Shown: one piece after another, positions 8,894 through 16,425 of the stretch
Numbering within the stretch: position 1 is the first letter of the stretch
How the letters are laid out: the number at the start of each line of letters is the position of its first letter
Source: Alteribacillus persepolensis
GTDB taxonomy: Bacteria > Bacillota > Bacilli > Bacillales > Marinococcaceae
Length of the DNA: 38,243 nt
NCBI RefSeq assembly: GCF_900099605.1
Contig: NZ_FNDK01000025.1
Coordinates: forward strand, 1-38,243
Direction of reading: 5' to 3'
The notes under the pieces: generated by a model
What the model was told of the DNA's origin: nothing
What the model saw: only the letters and a program-made list of their open reading frames with translations
Database searches by the model: none
Position numbers and translations under genes: made by a program

Positions 8894-10978
8894 ATGGCGG
8901 GGGTGGTAATTGTCTTACGTGTTTGGTTTTTCGGAGTAATGCTTATCCTGTTGGCATCATGCAGTACAGGTACTGCCATAGATTATAAAGCAGAAGGCGG
9001 AGTGCTTGATTTACGCGGCTGGAACCAATCTGAAGAGAAGATAGTCAGCCTTGATGGAGAGTGGGAATTTTATTGGAAATCACTGGATGGGCCGGGACAA
9101 GATAAAGATGCGTCTTCTTATCTTCACACTCCGGGAAGCTGGCAGTTGGAGAATGAAGAACTGCCGCATCACGGGTACGCTACATACCGGCTTAAAGTAC
9201 TGCTTCCTGACAATCAAGGTGTTTATGGACTGTATGTCCCGAGCATGTATAGCGCATATCAGATGTGGGTGGACAACGAGATGTTAGCGTCCAGTGGTCA
9301 AGTAGGGACGAGTCGTGCAGACATGGCACCAAGACATCTGCCGAAAACAGTTTATTTTGAGTCGGGTGACACGGAAGTAGACATATGGATTCACGTATCT
9401 GATTTTTATCAGCGTAAAACAGGATGGACCGAACCCATTCAACTTGGCTCATCTGCAGTCATACAAGCAAAGCGTGACCAAAACGTAACAACAGAGATGA
9501 TCTTTATAGTCAGCCTCGGTGCCATGGCGCTTTATCACTTTGGTTTATTTGCGATGCGCCCCCAGCACAGAACTGCTTTATATTTCGGCGGAACGTGTGC
9601 GGCGATTATGGTGCGGACATTGCTGTTAGGAGAAGTGCTTCTGATGCATTTTCTGCCATGGTTAAACTGGGAATTTTCTCTAAAATTAGAGTATTGGAGT
9701 CCAAGTGTTGCTGTTCTATGTTTTATTTTATATATTGACTCGCAATTTAAAGGAGAAATGAGAAATCGCTCCAAACGTTTGCTTATCGGAGCATTAATGG
9801 CATTTAATGTCTTTGTTCTGCTGACGCCAGCACGTATTTTTACAGAAATGATGATTGTGCTGCAGGCATTGTGCACATTTGGACTATTTTACTTGATCAT
9901 TATATTATGGAAAGCCTTTTATCATAAAAAATGCGGGGCAGGTTTGCATGTAGCGGCCATGTCGTTTTTATTTGTCTTTGTCATCATGGATATTTTATAC
10001 TACAACGAAATCATCGCGACCGGCGAGACTGTTTCGATAGGGCTGTTTGCGTATTTAATTGCTCAGTCTTTTTATTTGTCCCGTGAATATACGAACGCGC
10101 TTAGGCAGTCAGAGGCGCTGTCTGCTCATTTGCAAAAAGTTAATCAAACATTAGAAGAACAAGTGGAAGTCCGAACAGGGAAATTAGTCAAAGCAAACGA
10201 AAGTTTACGAAAAGCAAACGACCAATTATTCAATATGCACAAAGCGAGAAGAGAGTTGATGACCAACATCTCCCACGAATTAAATACACCGCTGACATCC
10301 ATTCAAGGTTATATAAAAGCAATGATAGACAGGGTGGTTGAACCTGGTAATCCAAAATATTTAGAGCTGGTTTATAACAAAACGGTATTTCTTGATAAGT
10401 TAATAGAGGATTTACGAGAACTTTCCAAGCTCGATGCTAAAACCATCACATATCAATTAGAACGAACGGATATAGCAGAGTTTATGTCACGTTTGTCGGC
10501 ATCATATTATCCAGAGATGGAAAAAGCGGGTATTGCCATGCGGTTTGTGAATAGTCTTTCAAATGATGCGGATAAAACATATATGGTAGAATTAGATCAT
10601 ATCCGAATGGAACAAGTTATTAGCAATCTATTATATAATGCAGAGAAGTTCACTCTGCCCGGAGGCCGAGTGGAGCTGGAGTTAACGTTTGACCGCGAGA
10701 ACCACAATGTATGCATATTCGTTCATGACACGGGAGCAGGAATCAAAAAACAAGATCTCCCTTATGTCTTTCACCGGTTCTATAAGGGGACAGTGAACAC
10801 ACATCCAGAGGAAGGAGGAGGTTTAGGGCTGGCTATTTGTAAAGAAATTGTAGCCGGACACGGCGGCCATATGGGAGTAGAGAGCATTGAAGGGGAAGGC
10901 AGCAGCTTCTGTTTCACGCTCCCTGTGCAAGAGATTGTCCCATCTTCTGACAGCAAAGCGCAAATGATGGAGAAATGA
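8894..10978 (+). CDS. Orphan sensor histidine kinase, 7TMR-DISM type, with lipobox
   Basis: Membrane sensor kinase of 694 residues. Residues 1-23 form a signal peptide ending in a lipobox (LLAS before Cys23). Residues about 30-190 are an extracytoplasmic beta-sandwich of the 7TMR-DISM extracellular type (LDGEWEFYW, TPGSW, GYATYRL). About 200-400 hold seven hydrophobic helices, followed by a coiled coil and HisKA with phospho-acceptor His461 in SHELNTPL. The HATPase part has the N box (NLLYNAEKF), G1 (DTGAGI) and G2 (GGGLGLAICKE). No response regulator is adjacent, so the partner is elsewhere; some kinases of this design feed sporulation phosphorelays, but that is not shown here. The ribosome site before ATG 8894 is poor and the start is uncertain by a few codons. 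Confidence 0.88.
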   Translation: MAGVVIVLRVWFFGVMLILLASCSTGTAIDYKAEGGVLDLRGWNQSEEKIVSLDGEWEFYWKSLDGPGQDKDASSYLHTPGSWQLENEELPHHGYATYRLKVLLPDNQGVYGLYVPSMYSAYQMWVDNEMLASSGQVGTSRADMAPRHLPKTVYFESGDTEVDIWIHVSDFYQRKTGWTEPIQLGSSAVIQAKRDQNVTTEMIFIVSLGAMALYHFGLFAMRPQHRTALYFGGTCAAIMVRTLLLGEVLLMHFLPWLNWEFSLKLEYWSPSVAVLCFILYIDSQFKGEMRNRSKRLLIGALMAFNVFVLLTPARIFTEMMIVLQALCTFGLFYLIIILWKAFYHKKCGAGLHVAAMSFLFVFVIMDILYYNEIIATGETVSIGLFAYLIAQSFYLSREYTNALRQSEALSAHLQKVNQTLEEQVEVRTGKLVKANESLRKANDQLFNMHKARRELMTNISHELNTPLTSIQGYIKAMIDRVVEPGNPKYLELVYNKTVFLDKLIEDLRELSKLDAKTITYQLERTDIAEFMSRLSASYYPEMEKAGIAMRFVNSLSNDADKTYMVELDHIRMEQVISNLLYNAEKFTLPGGRVELELTFDRENHNVCIFVHDTGAGIKKQDLPYVFHRFYKGTVNTHPEEGGGLGLAICKEIVAGHGGHMGVESIEGEGSSFCFTLPVQEIVPSSDSKAQMMEK

Positions 10979-11029
10979 ACGTTTGCTGGCCAGTTATGAT
11001 ATAAGAAAGAGAAAGGAATTTTCATCGAT

Positions 11030-11560
11030 ATGAATAGCAGCTGGGATCTTATGTTACTGGTGTTGTTCGGTACAGGCATCATATTTGTGTGGCCGCAGGA
11101 AGAACCAATAGTAACCCCGAAAGAAGCTGTCGAGTTGAATGAATTGCACCCTGTTGTTGATGAGAAGAAACAGGAACTGATACAACGGGCAGAAGCGCAA
11201 GGCATTTCTGTTGTGATTACAGAAGGTTACCGCTCCCACGAAGAACAAGACGGGCTTTACGCGCAAGGGCGCGAAGAGCCAGGCAGTATTGTAACAAATG
11301 CAAAAGGCGGTGAATCTTACCATAATTACGGTTTGGCGATTGATTTTGCCATTGAAAAGCCCAACGGTGAAATCACGTGGGATATAGATTACGATGGCAA
11401 CCATAATGGCAGATCGGATTGGGAAGATGTAAGTAAGATTGCCAAAGAACTTGGTTTTGAGTGGGGTGGTGACTGGCCGGGCTTTCGTGATTACAGCCAT
11501 TTGCAGTTAGAGACTGATGTCAGCATGTACGAGCTGCAACAAGCAGAGAAGCAGCGGTAA
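11030..11560 (+). CDS. cwlK: Peptidoglycan L-Ala-D-Glu endopeptidase CwlK (M15 family)
   Basis: Zinc peptidase that cleaves L-Ala-D-Glu bonds in peptidoglycan peptides. It has 176 residues, as in the B. subtilis protein. The N-terminal 20 residues are hydrophobic (membrane anchor or signal). The zinc ligands of the VanY/M15 fold are visible in SYHNYGLAIDFA (His and Asp) and DYSHLQLE (His), and ITEGYRS, DGNHNGRSDWEDV and LGFEWGGDW match CwlK closely. ATG 11030 follows AAAGGA about 12 bp upstream. It sits 51 bp after the kinase gene and may be read through from it. Confidence 0.88.
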   Translation: MNSSWDLMLLVLFGTGIIFVWPQEEPIVTPKEAVELNELHPVVDEKKQELIQRAEAQGISVVITEGYRSHEEQDGLYAQGREEPGSIVTNAKGGESYHNYGLAIDFAIEKPNGEITWDIDYDGNHNGRSDWEDVSKIAKELGFEWGGDWPGFRDYSHLQLETDVSMYELQQAEKQR

Positions 11561-11598
11561 AAAGCCTTTAAGAGAGAAGAATCTCTTAAAGGCTTTTT
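11561..11598. terminator. Bidirectional terminator between cwlK and the YjcZ-like gene
   Basis: AAAGCCTTTAAGAGA (11561-11575) pairs perfectly with TCTCTTAAAGGCTTT (11582-11596). Runs of T on one side and A on the other let it serve both convergent genes. Confidence 0.9.
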
Positions 11599-11610
11599 CA
11601 CTGAGGCACA

Positions 11611-11769
11611 CTAATATTTTTTACCGTAACCGCCATACCACCAAGCGGCTCCTATAATGATGACGAGAATGAAAAGCACGACAATTAACCCGCCGCCATA
11701 GCCATAACCACCGTAGTAACCAGGACCGTACCCAGGTGAATAAGGTCCATAACCTCCAGGATATCCCAT
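11611..11769 (-). CDS. YjcZ-family small sporulation membrane protein
   Basis: A 52-residue protein: about 25 residues rich in Gly, Tyr and Pro (repeats like PGYGPGYYGG), then one transmembrane helix (LIVVLFILVIIIGAAWW) and a short tail ending GYGKKY. This matches the YjcZ family of small sporulation proteins. A longer reading frame starts at 11823, but ATG 11769 has GGAGAGGAGAG upstream and gives the family length. A CATATAATA element about 39 bp upstream fits a mother-cell sigma -10. Function is unknown. Confidence 0.82.
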   Translation of the reverse strand: MGYPGGYGPYSPGYGPGYYGGYGYGGGLIVVLFILVIIIGAAWWYGGYGKKY

Positions 11770-11807
11770 GTTTATCTCTCCTCTCCTTGGAATCGATGCT
11801 TCGGTAT

Positions 11808-11816
11808 TATTATATG
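11808..11816 (-). promoter_or_regulatory. SigE/SigK-type -10 element of the YjcZ-like gene
   Basis: CATATAATA on the minus strand fits the CATAnnnTA -10 of SigK and nearly that of SigE. No convincing -35 is seen at 16-17 bp, so this is only partial support. Confidence 0.4.
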
Positions 11817-11928
11817 TAGACAACGTGTATACGGATAGGTTTGTATCACGCGGCTGCGCATTCTGATGATTTAAAGAGGGAGCGCAAACAATACGGAGAG
11901 CGTGTGTAAAAATGCTCTATAGAGTGAT

Positions 11929-11950
11929 GTTGATCAAACGTTTGATTAAC
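11929..11950. promoter_or_regulatory. 22-bp palindrome upstream of the HU gene
   Basis: The two 11-bp arms around the centre CAAAC|GTTTG match except at one position. The core ATCAAACGTTTGAT recurs as a perfect longer palindrome at 37850-37875. Here it is about 100 bp before the HU start. A dimeric regulator site with a central CpG is the simplest explanation. Confidence 0.5.
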
Positions 11951-12046
11951 TACGCGTAATCTATCGAAAAATTTTTTGGGAAAGGAGGTATAATTCTTGT
12001 AAATATTGAAAGACTAGTAGATAAAAGATTACAAGGAGGTACCATT

Positions 12047-12319
12047 GTGAATAAAACGGATCTTATTAGTCAAGTAGCTGAAAAGGCAGGTTTGAGCAAA
12101 AAAGATGCAGAGGCAGCGGTCAATGCAACCCTTGATAATATCGCGCAATCATTGCAGTCGGGAGAAAAAGTTCAATTAATTGGTTTTGGAAACTTTGAAA
12201 TTCGTGAGCGGGCAGCTCGCGAGGGACGTAATCCACAAACTGGGGAAACCATTCAGATTCCAGCATCTAAAGTTCCAGCATTTAAACCAGGCAAACAGCT
12301 TAAAGAAGCTGTAAACTAG
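12047..12319 (+). CDS. hbs: DNA-binding protein HU
   Basis: Histone-like nucleoid protein of 90 residues, a DNA-bending dimer. The sequence is typical: [20 protein letters not shown] at the N-terminus, then [20 protein letters not shown] with the Pro-tipped DNA-binding arm, and [13 protein letters not shown]. It starts at GTG 12047 after ACAAGGAGGT. It lies alone between the YjcZ-like gene and katA, not in the usual hbs neighbourhood beside spoIVA and folE, so it may be a second HU copy. A TATAAT lies at 11989-11994. Confidence 0.93.
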   Translation: MNKTDLISQVAEKAGLSKKDAEAAVNATLDNIAQSLQSGEKVQLIGFGNFEIRERAAREGRNPQTGETIQIPASKVPAFKPGKQLKEAVN

Positions 12320-12324
12320 TTACA

Positions 12325-12363
12325 AAATCACCTGTTTAGCACGATAAACAGGTGATTTTTTTT
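12325..12363 (+). terminator. Terminator after the HU gene
   Basis: AAATCACCTGTTTA (12325-12338) pairs perfectly with TAAACAGGTGATTT (12345-12358), followed by a T run. Confidence 0.92.
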
Positions 12364-12811
12364 ATGCTTTAAGACGGACAGGAAAAGCACAAGCGCCTTG
12401 AACGAAGGAAGTTCGGCTAAGGTAAAAGAACTTTCGCAAGAAATGTTATACAGAGCCATCATAGAAATTCTTATGATAAACAAACAATCTGCACAAGTTT
12501 CCATGAACCGCCCGGGTTGTATGACCGTGCTGTCATTTTTGTCTCACTTACTATTTGTTTAACGCGAGAAATAAAAGGGAAAAGAAAAAACAAAAGAAGT
12601 AATGCATGCTTCATTATACGGTGTCGAAAAATTTTGTCTTATCATGTGCGGCATATTAATAATCAATTGCAATGATAAAAAATTCGTCTTTCTCGAAGAA
12701 AAAGTTTCATAATTTACTCAAAAGAAGCATGTATTAATAAAGGGATATTATGCATCATCATAGTGTTTTAAAAGGATGTGACAATAGCTTTTATTGATAA
12801 CGATATTTACA
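12364..12811. other. Long intergenic region upstream of katA
   Basis: About 450 bp without a supported gene. Bases 12377-12420 (GGAAAAGCACAAGCGCCTTG and following) resemble a decayed copy of a repeat common in Bacillus genomes. The rest is AT-rich and becomes more so toward the katA promoter. Confidence 0.4.
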
Positions 12812-12826
12812 TTAAAATTATTATAA
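12812..12826. promoter_or_regulatory. PerR box of katA
   Basis: TTAAAATTATTATAA differs from the PerR consensus (TTATAATnATTATAA) at one position. It lies just upstream of the katA promoter. In B. subtilis, PerR represses katA until peroxide oxidises the protein; the same control is expected here. Confidence 0.75.
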
Positions 12827-12833
12827 ATTAGTA

Positions 12834-12861
12834 TTGATTTTTTATTGAGAAGTGTTATCAT
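12834..12861 (+). promoter_or_regulatory. Probable SigA promoter of katA
   Basis: TTGATT (12834-12839), a 16-bp spacer and TATCAT (12856-12861). Another -10-like TATATT overlaps its end. The PerR box ends 7 bp upstream of the -35. Confidence 0.45.
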
Positions 12862-12893
12862 ATATTTGTAGAAAAAATAAGAGGTGATTTCAC

Positions 12894-14357
12894 ATGAGTA
12901 AAGAAAACAACCGTCTTACAACAAGCTCTGGTGCTCCGGTAGGAGACAATCAACATTCTATAACCGCTGGTTCAAGAGGACCAACATTAATTCAAGATGT
13001 CCACCTTTTAGAAAAACTGGCCCACTTTAATCGTGAGCGTATTCCAGAACGTGTTGTCCACGCAAAAGGTGCAGGTGCACACGGGTATTTTGAAGTAACA
13101 AATGACGTGACAAAATATACAAAAGCTGACTTTTTAAATGAAGTTGGGAAGAAAACGCCGATGTTTATCCGTTTTTCCACGGTGGCAGGTGAACTAGGTT
13201 CAGCAGATACAGTGCGTGACCCGCGTGGATTTGCTGTGAAATTTTATACACAAGAGGGAAACTATGATTTAGTTGGTAATAATACGCCTATTTTCTTTAT
13301 TCGTGATGCTATTAAATTCCCTGATTTTATTCATACGCAAAAGCGTCATCCAAAAACACATTTAAAAGACCCTAACATGGTATGGGATTTCTGGTCGTTG
13401 TCACCGGAATCATTGCATCAAGTAACGTACTTACATGGGGATCGCGGTCTTCCGGCAACACTCCGTCACATGAACGGTTATGGCAGCCACACGTTCAAGT
13501 GGGTAAATGATAAAGGAGAAGCTTTCTGGGTGAAATATCACTTTATTAGTGAGCAAGGCGTTAAAGGTATTGATGAGTCTGTTGCTGATAAGTTAGCCGG
13601 GGAGAATCCGGATTATCACACAGAGGACCTTTACAATGCTATTGAGGAAGGCAACTATCCAGCATGGAGACTATACGTGCAAATTATGCCGTATGAAGAT
13701 GCGAAGACGTACAAATGGGATCCATTTGATGTGACGAAAGTATGGTCGAAAGAAGATTACCCGCGAATTGAAGTAGGCCGTATGGTATTAAATCGCAATC
13801 CAGAAAACTACTTTGCCGAAGTAGAGCAGGCAGCTTTCTCACCTGGACATTTTGTACCAGGCATTGAAGCTTCTCCAGACAAAATGCTGCAAGGACGTTT
13901 GTTCGCTTATTCCGACGCTCACCGCTACCGGGTTGGGGCGAACCACGAACAACTTCCAATTAACCGTCCAATCAACGGTACGAACAATTACCAACGCGAC
14001 GGCTTCATGAGAGCTGATGGTAATGGCGGCGGTTCTGTAAACTACGAACCAAACAGCGTAGATGGACCAAAAGAAGATGAAGAAGCGAAGATTAATCCAT
14101 TTGAAGTAACTGGTCAGGCAGATAGTGTGGATTACGATAGTGATGATCACTATACGCAGGCTGGTGATTTGTACCGCCTCATGAGCGAAGAAGAAAAAGA
14201 TCGTTTGATTCAAGCGGTTGTCAATCATATGAAACCGGTAGAAAAAGACGAAATCAAACTTCGTCAAATCAAGCACTTCTATAAAGCTGATCCAGAGTAT
14301 GGCCGCCGTGTAGCGGAAGGACTTGGATTAGAAGTACCAGAAGAGCAAGAAGTATAA
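12894..14357 (+). CDS. katA: Vegetative catalase KatA
   Basis: Haem catalase, 487 residues, a small-subunit clade 3 type. It matches remembered B. subtilis KatA through most of its length ([48 protein letters not shown]). His56 is the distal catalytic residue, YDLVGNN supplies the Asn, and [15 protein letters not shown] holds the haem-ligand Tyr. AAGAGGTGAT precedes ATG. It has its own promoter with PerR box and its own terminator. It is the second catalase in the window: katA answers peroxide in growing cells, whereas the KatX-like gene is likely for spores. Confidence 0.94.
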   Translation: MSKENNRLTTSSGAPVGDNQHSITAGSRGPTLIQDVHLLEKLAHFNRERIPERVVHAKGAGAHGYFEVTNDVTKYTKADFLNEVGKKTPMFIRFSTVAGELGSADTVRDPRGFAVKFYTQEGNYDLVGNNTPIFFIRDAIKFPDFIHTQKRHPKTHLKDPNMVWDFWSLSPESLHQVTYLHGDRGLPATLRHMNGYGSHTFKWVNDKGEAFWVKYHFISEQGVKGIDESVADKLAGENPDYHTEDLYNAIEEGNYPAWRLYVQIMPYEDAKTYKWDPFDVTKVWSKEDYPRIEVGRMVLNRNPENYFAEVEQAAFSPGHFVPGIEASPDKMLQGRLFAYSDAHRYRVGANHEQLPINRPINGTNNYQRDGFMRADGNGGGSVNYEPNSVDGPKEDEEAKINPFEVTGQADSVDYDSDDHYTQAGDLYRLMSEEEKDRLIQAVVNHMKPVEKDEIKLRQIKHFYKADPEYGRRVAEGLGLEVPEEQEV

Positions 14358-14384
14358 AAGAACACTCAATCTATTCTCAAGCAA

Positions 14385-14417
14385 AAAGGCAGTCGTTATA
14401 AAAACGACTGCCTTTTT
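14385..14417. terminator. Terminator between katA and the ABC transporter genes
   Basis: AAGGCAGTCGTT (14385-14396) pairs perfectly with AACGACTGCCTT (14402-14413), with A and T runs on either side, so it can serve both convergent units. Confidence 0.9.
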
Positions 14418-14429
14418 TACGTTTATTTG

Positions 14430-15224
14430 TTATCGGACAACGTCCTGTCTTTTAAATAAAAATGCTCCCAATGCTGTGCCAGCTATATAGATTCCCAGCG
14501 TGGCAGCGGCAGCGCTGATGGACAATCCGTCTCCATGCACAAGTGCTTTGGTATCAAAGACGTAAAATAAACTAAAATAGGAAAGCCAGCTTACGGTTTC
14601 ATCCATTCCGGCCATCATGTTTAATAAAAACGAAATCATAACAATGCCAACTCCCGCAGACATCGCAGACCTTTCCGAGTGCAGCAGTGTCGTAAGTATA
14701 TAGCCAATTCCAGAAAAAGCGAGAACGATAAAATAGCCAGCAAGCATAATGAAAAAGATGGTGCGCACAGATTCTATCTGGCTGAATAAGAAACCACACG
14801 CAACCGTAATGAGAAACGTGAGCAGAAATATGGTCGATGTAAGGAACAATTGTGCGGCAACACGAGAAAAATAAACGTGAAGACGGCTGTAAGGAAGAGA
14901 ATACAAAAATTCGTCAGTACCCATGTCTCGGTCTTTAACAATAGAAGCACACGCCCACATAGCAGCAAAACAACCCAGCAAGAGTACATAATAGGTGTAG
15001 ATCTGCCCGCTCGTCCAGCCTTCAAAACTTGTCATGACACTCACGTGAAACCCAAAGCCTTCGATGACCGCATCAGGAAATTGTTCAACAGCCTCAAGCA
15101 GTTCTGCATTGTTTAAATAATAGTCAGCAAGACTTCCCAACAGAGCGGTGAAAAAGAGAATAATACCTCCGCCGATGATGAAACTGCGCCGCAGCAAAAG
15201 TATTTCCAGCTTTATCAGGTTCAC
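14430..15224 (-). CDS. ABC-2 type transporter permease
   Basis: Membrane subunit of 264 residues with about six hydrophobic helices. A cytoplasmic segment with SIVKDRDMGTDEFLYSLPYSR is the coupling region typical of ABC-2 permeases with ATPases that handle drugs or peptides. The start is GTG 15224, whose GTGA overlaps the stop of the ATPase gene by 4 bp, so the two are translationally coupled. The substrate is unknown; there is no precursor peptide or immunity gene next to it. Confidence 0.86.
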   Translation of the reverse strand: MNLIKLEILLLRRSFIIGGGIILFFTALLGSLADYYLNNAELLEAVEQFPDAVIEGFGFHVSVMTSFEGWTSGQIYTYYVLLLGCFAAMWACASIVKDRDMGTDEFLYSLPYSRLHVYFSRVAAQLFLTSTIFLLTFLITVACGFLFSQIESVRTIFFIMLAGYFIVLAFSGIGYILTTLLHSERSAMSAGVGIVMISFLLNMMAGMDETVSWLSYFSLFYVFDTKALVHGDGLSISAAAATLGIYIAGTALGAFLFKRQDVVR

Positions 15225-16132
15225 CGGGAATCACCATCGCTTTCTTTCTGATCATAATGCTGCATAAATAGTTGCTCCAATGTTGGTTTGTGGATAGATA
15301 TGTCTGTAATCGGGTATTGAACGATTCTTTGCAGAGCCTCATGAAGGCGTCCGCGGACAGTGATATAATGAACGCCTTGTGTAAAGGCGGCGTACGGATC
15401 AATGTCTGCTAAACCAAATTTTTTCCGCTTGTCTCCCGGCTCTGTAAAGGTAACTTCGATTACCCGCTCATTCATGCCTTTTACTTCTGTCATGTGTGAC
15501 GTCTCCAAAAGTTTCCCGCTTTTAATAAATGCAACCCGATTGCAAAGTTTTTCAACTTCAGATAGAACATGGGTAGAAAAAAAGATAGTGACACCATGAT
15601 GATTTAATTCGTTTAATAGTTGAAAGAATGATTGCTGCATAAGCGGGTCGAGTCCAGAAGTGGGCTCGTCTAATATTAACAGCTCCGGCTCGTGAAGCAA
15701 GCCCTGCAAGATGCCAAGCTTCTTTCGGTTTCCCAGTGAAAAAGACTTTACTTTTTTGTTCATATCAAATTGAAAACGTTCAGCGTATTCATAGACAGGG
15801 GTTTCTTGTAAAGAAAGTCCGTGGGATTTGGCTGTGAATTGCAAGATTTGTTTGCCGGTCATTTCCTTATAATAATGGACTTCAGATGACAGGCTGCCAA
15901 TTTTTCGGCGCAGAGATGGGCGTTCTTTATGAAGAGGGAGACCAAAAAGTTCCACCGAACCAGACGTAGGGTATGTTAGCTGAAGCAGCATTCGAATCGT
16001 CGTTGATTTTCCCGCTCCATTTGGTCCAATAAAGCCAAAGATGTCGCCTTTAGAAACAGAAAGGTTTACATTTTCCACACCGGTATTCTTTCCATAATAT
16101 TTGGTTAAGTTGTTCATTTTGATCACATTCAT
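15221..16132 (-). CDS. ABC transporter ATP-binding protein
   Basis: ATPase subunit of 303 residues. Walker A is GPNGAGKST (36-44), the signature is SLGNRKKLG in place of LSGGQ, Walker B is LLILDEPTSGLDP, and the switch His is in FFSTHVLS. A 90-residue C-terminal extension follows, as in the CcmA/YhaQ-like exporters of the ABC-2 class. A longer frame reaches 16234, but ATG 16132 is preceded by AAGAAGGGATC and starts the domain properly. With the permease it forms a two-gene exporter ending at the shared terminator before katA. Confidence 0.9.
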   Translation of the reverse strand: MNVIKMNNLTKYYGKNTGVENVNLSVSKGDIFGFIGPNGAGKSTTIRMLLQLTYPTSGSVELFGLPLHKERPSLRRKIGSLSSEVHYYKEMTGKQILQFTAKSHGLSLQETPVYEYAERFQFDMNKKVKSFSLGNRKKLGILQGLLHEPELLILDEPTSGLDPLMQQSFFQLLNELNHHGVTIFFSTHVLSEVEKLCNRVAFIKSGKLLETSHMTEVKGMNERVIEVTFTEPGDKRKKFGLADIDPYAAFTQGVHYITVRGRLHEALQRIVQYPITDISIHKPTLEQLFMQHYDQKESDGDSR

Positions 16133-16175
16133 TATGATCCCTTCTTTGCTGGTTAGAATAGAACATATCAATGAA

Positions 16176-16412
16176 TGAGGCTGTCTCGAAAAATTTTTAC
16201 AGCTGAAATACACTGCGCGCTCCGCAGGCAGCACTTTCGCTTCTTCGTGACCGCCCTGTGTGGTCTTATTTCCACAAGATGTGGTGATTTCTACGCCCAG
16301 AACAGGACGGATGCGGTTTTAGTAGAAGTGTCTTTATTTCGCTGTTCCCGCAGAAATCTACGTGTATTTCAGCTGCTGCTCATCAAAAATAACGCCCACT
16401 CGATTTATGGGA
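16176..16412. repeat. Long imperfect hairpin repeat, apparently inserted in a terminator
   Basis: CAGCTGAAATACAC (16200-16213) and GTGTATTTCAGCTG (16362-16375) are perfect inverted arms, and the sequence between them continues to pair imperfectly (CCGCAG with CCCGCAG blocks). The middle matches the repeat at the window start. Outside the arms, GGCTGTCTCG (16180-16189) and GGGACAG (near 16409) look like the two halves of a terminator of the type used elsewhere here. No transposase frame is present, so it is a MITE-like or BOX-like repeat. Confidence 0.65.
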
Positions 16413-16425
16413 CAGATCCATAGTT

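Noticed and set aside
12640-12700. Possible Fur box (TAATCAATTGCAATGATAA region)
   Set aside because: Too many mismatches from the Fur/PerR 7-1-7 pattern; the clear PerR box at 12812 explains katA control.
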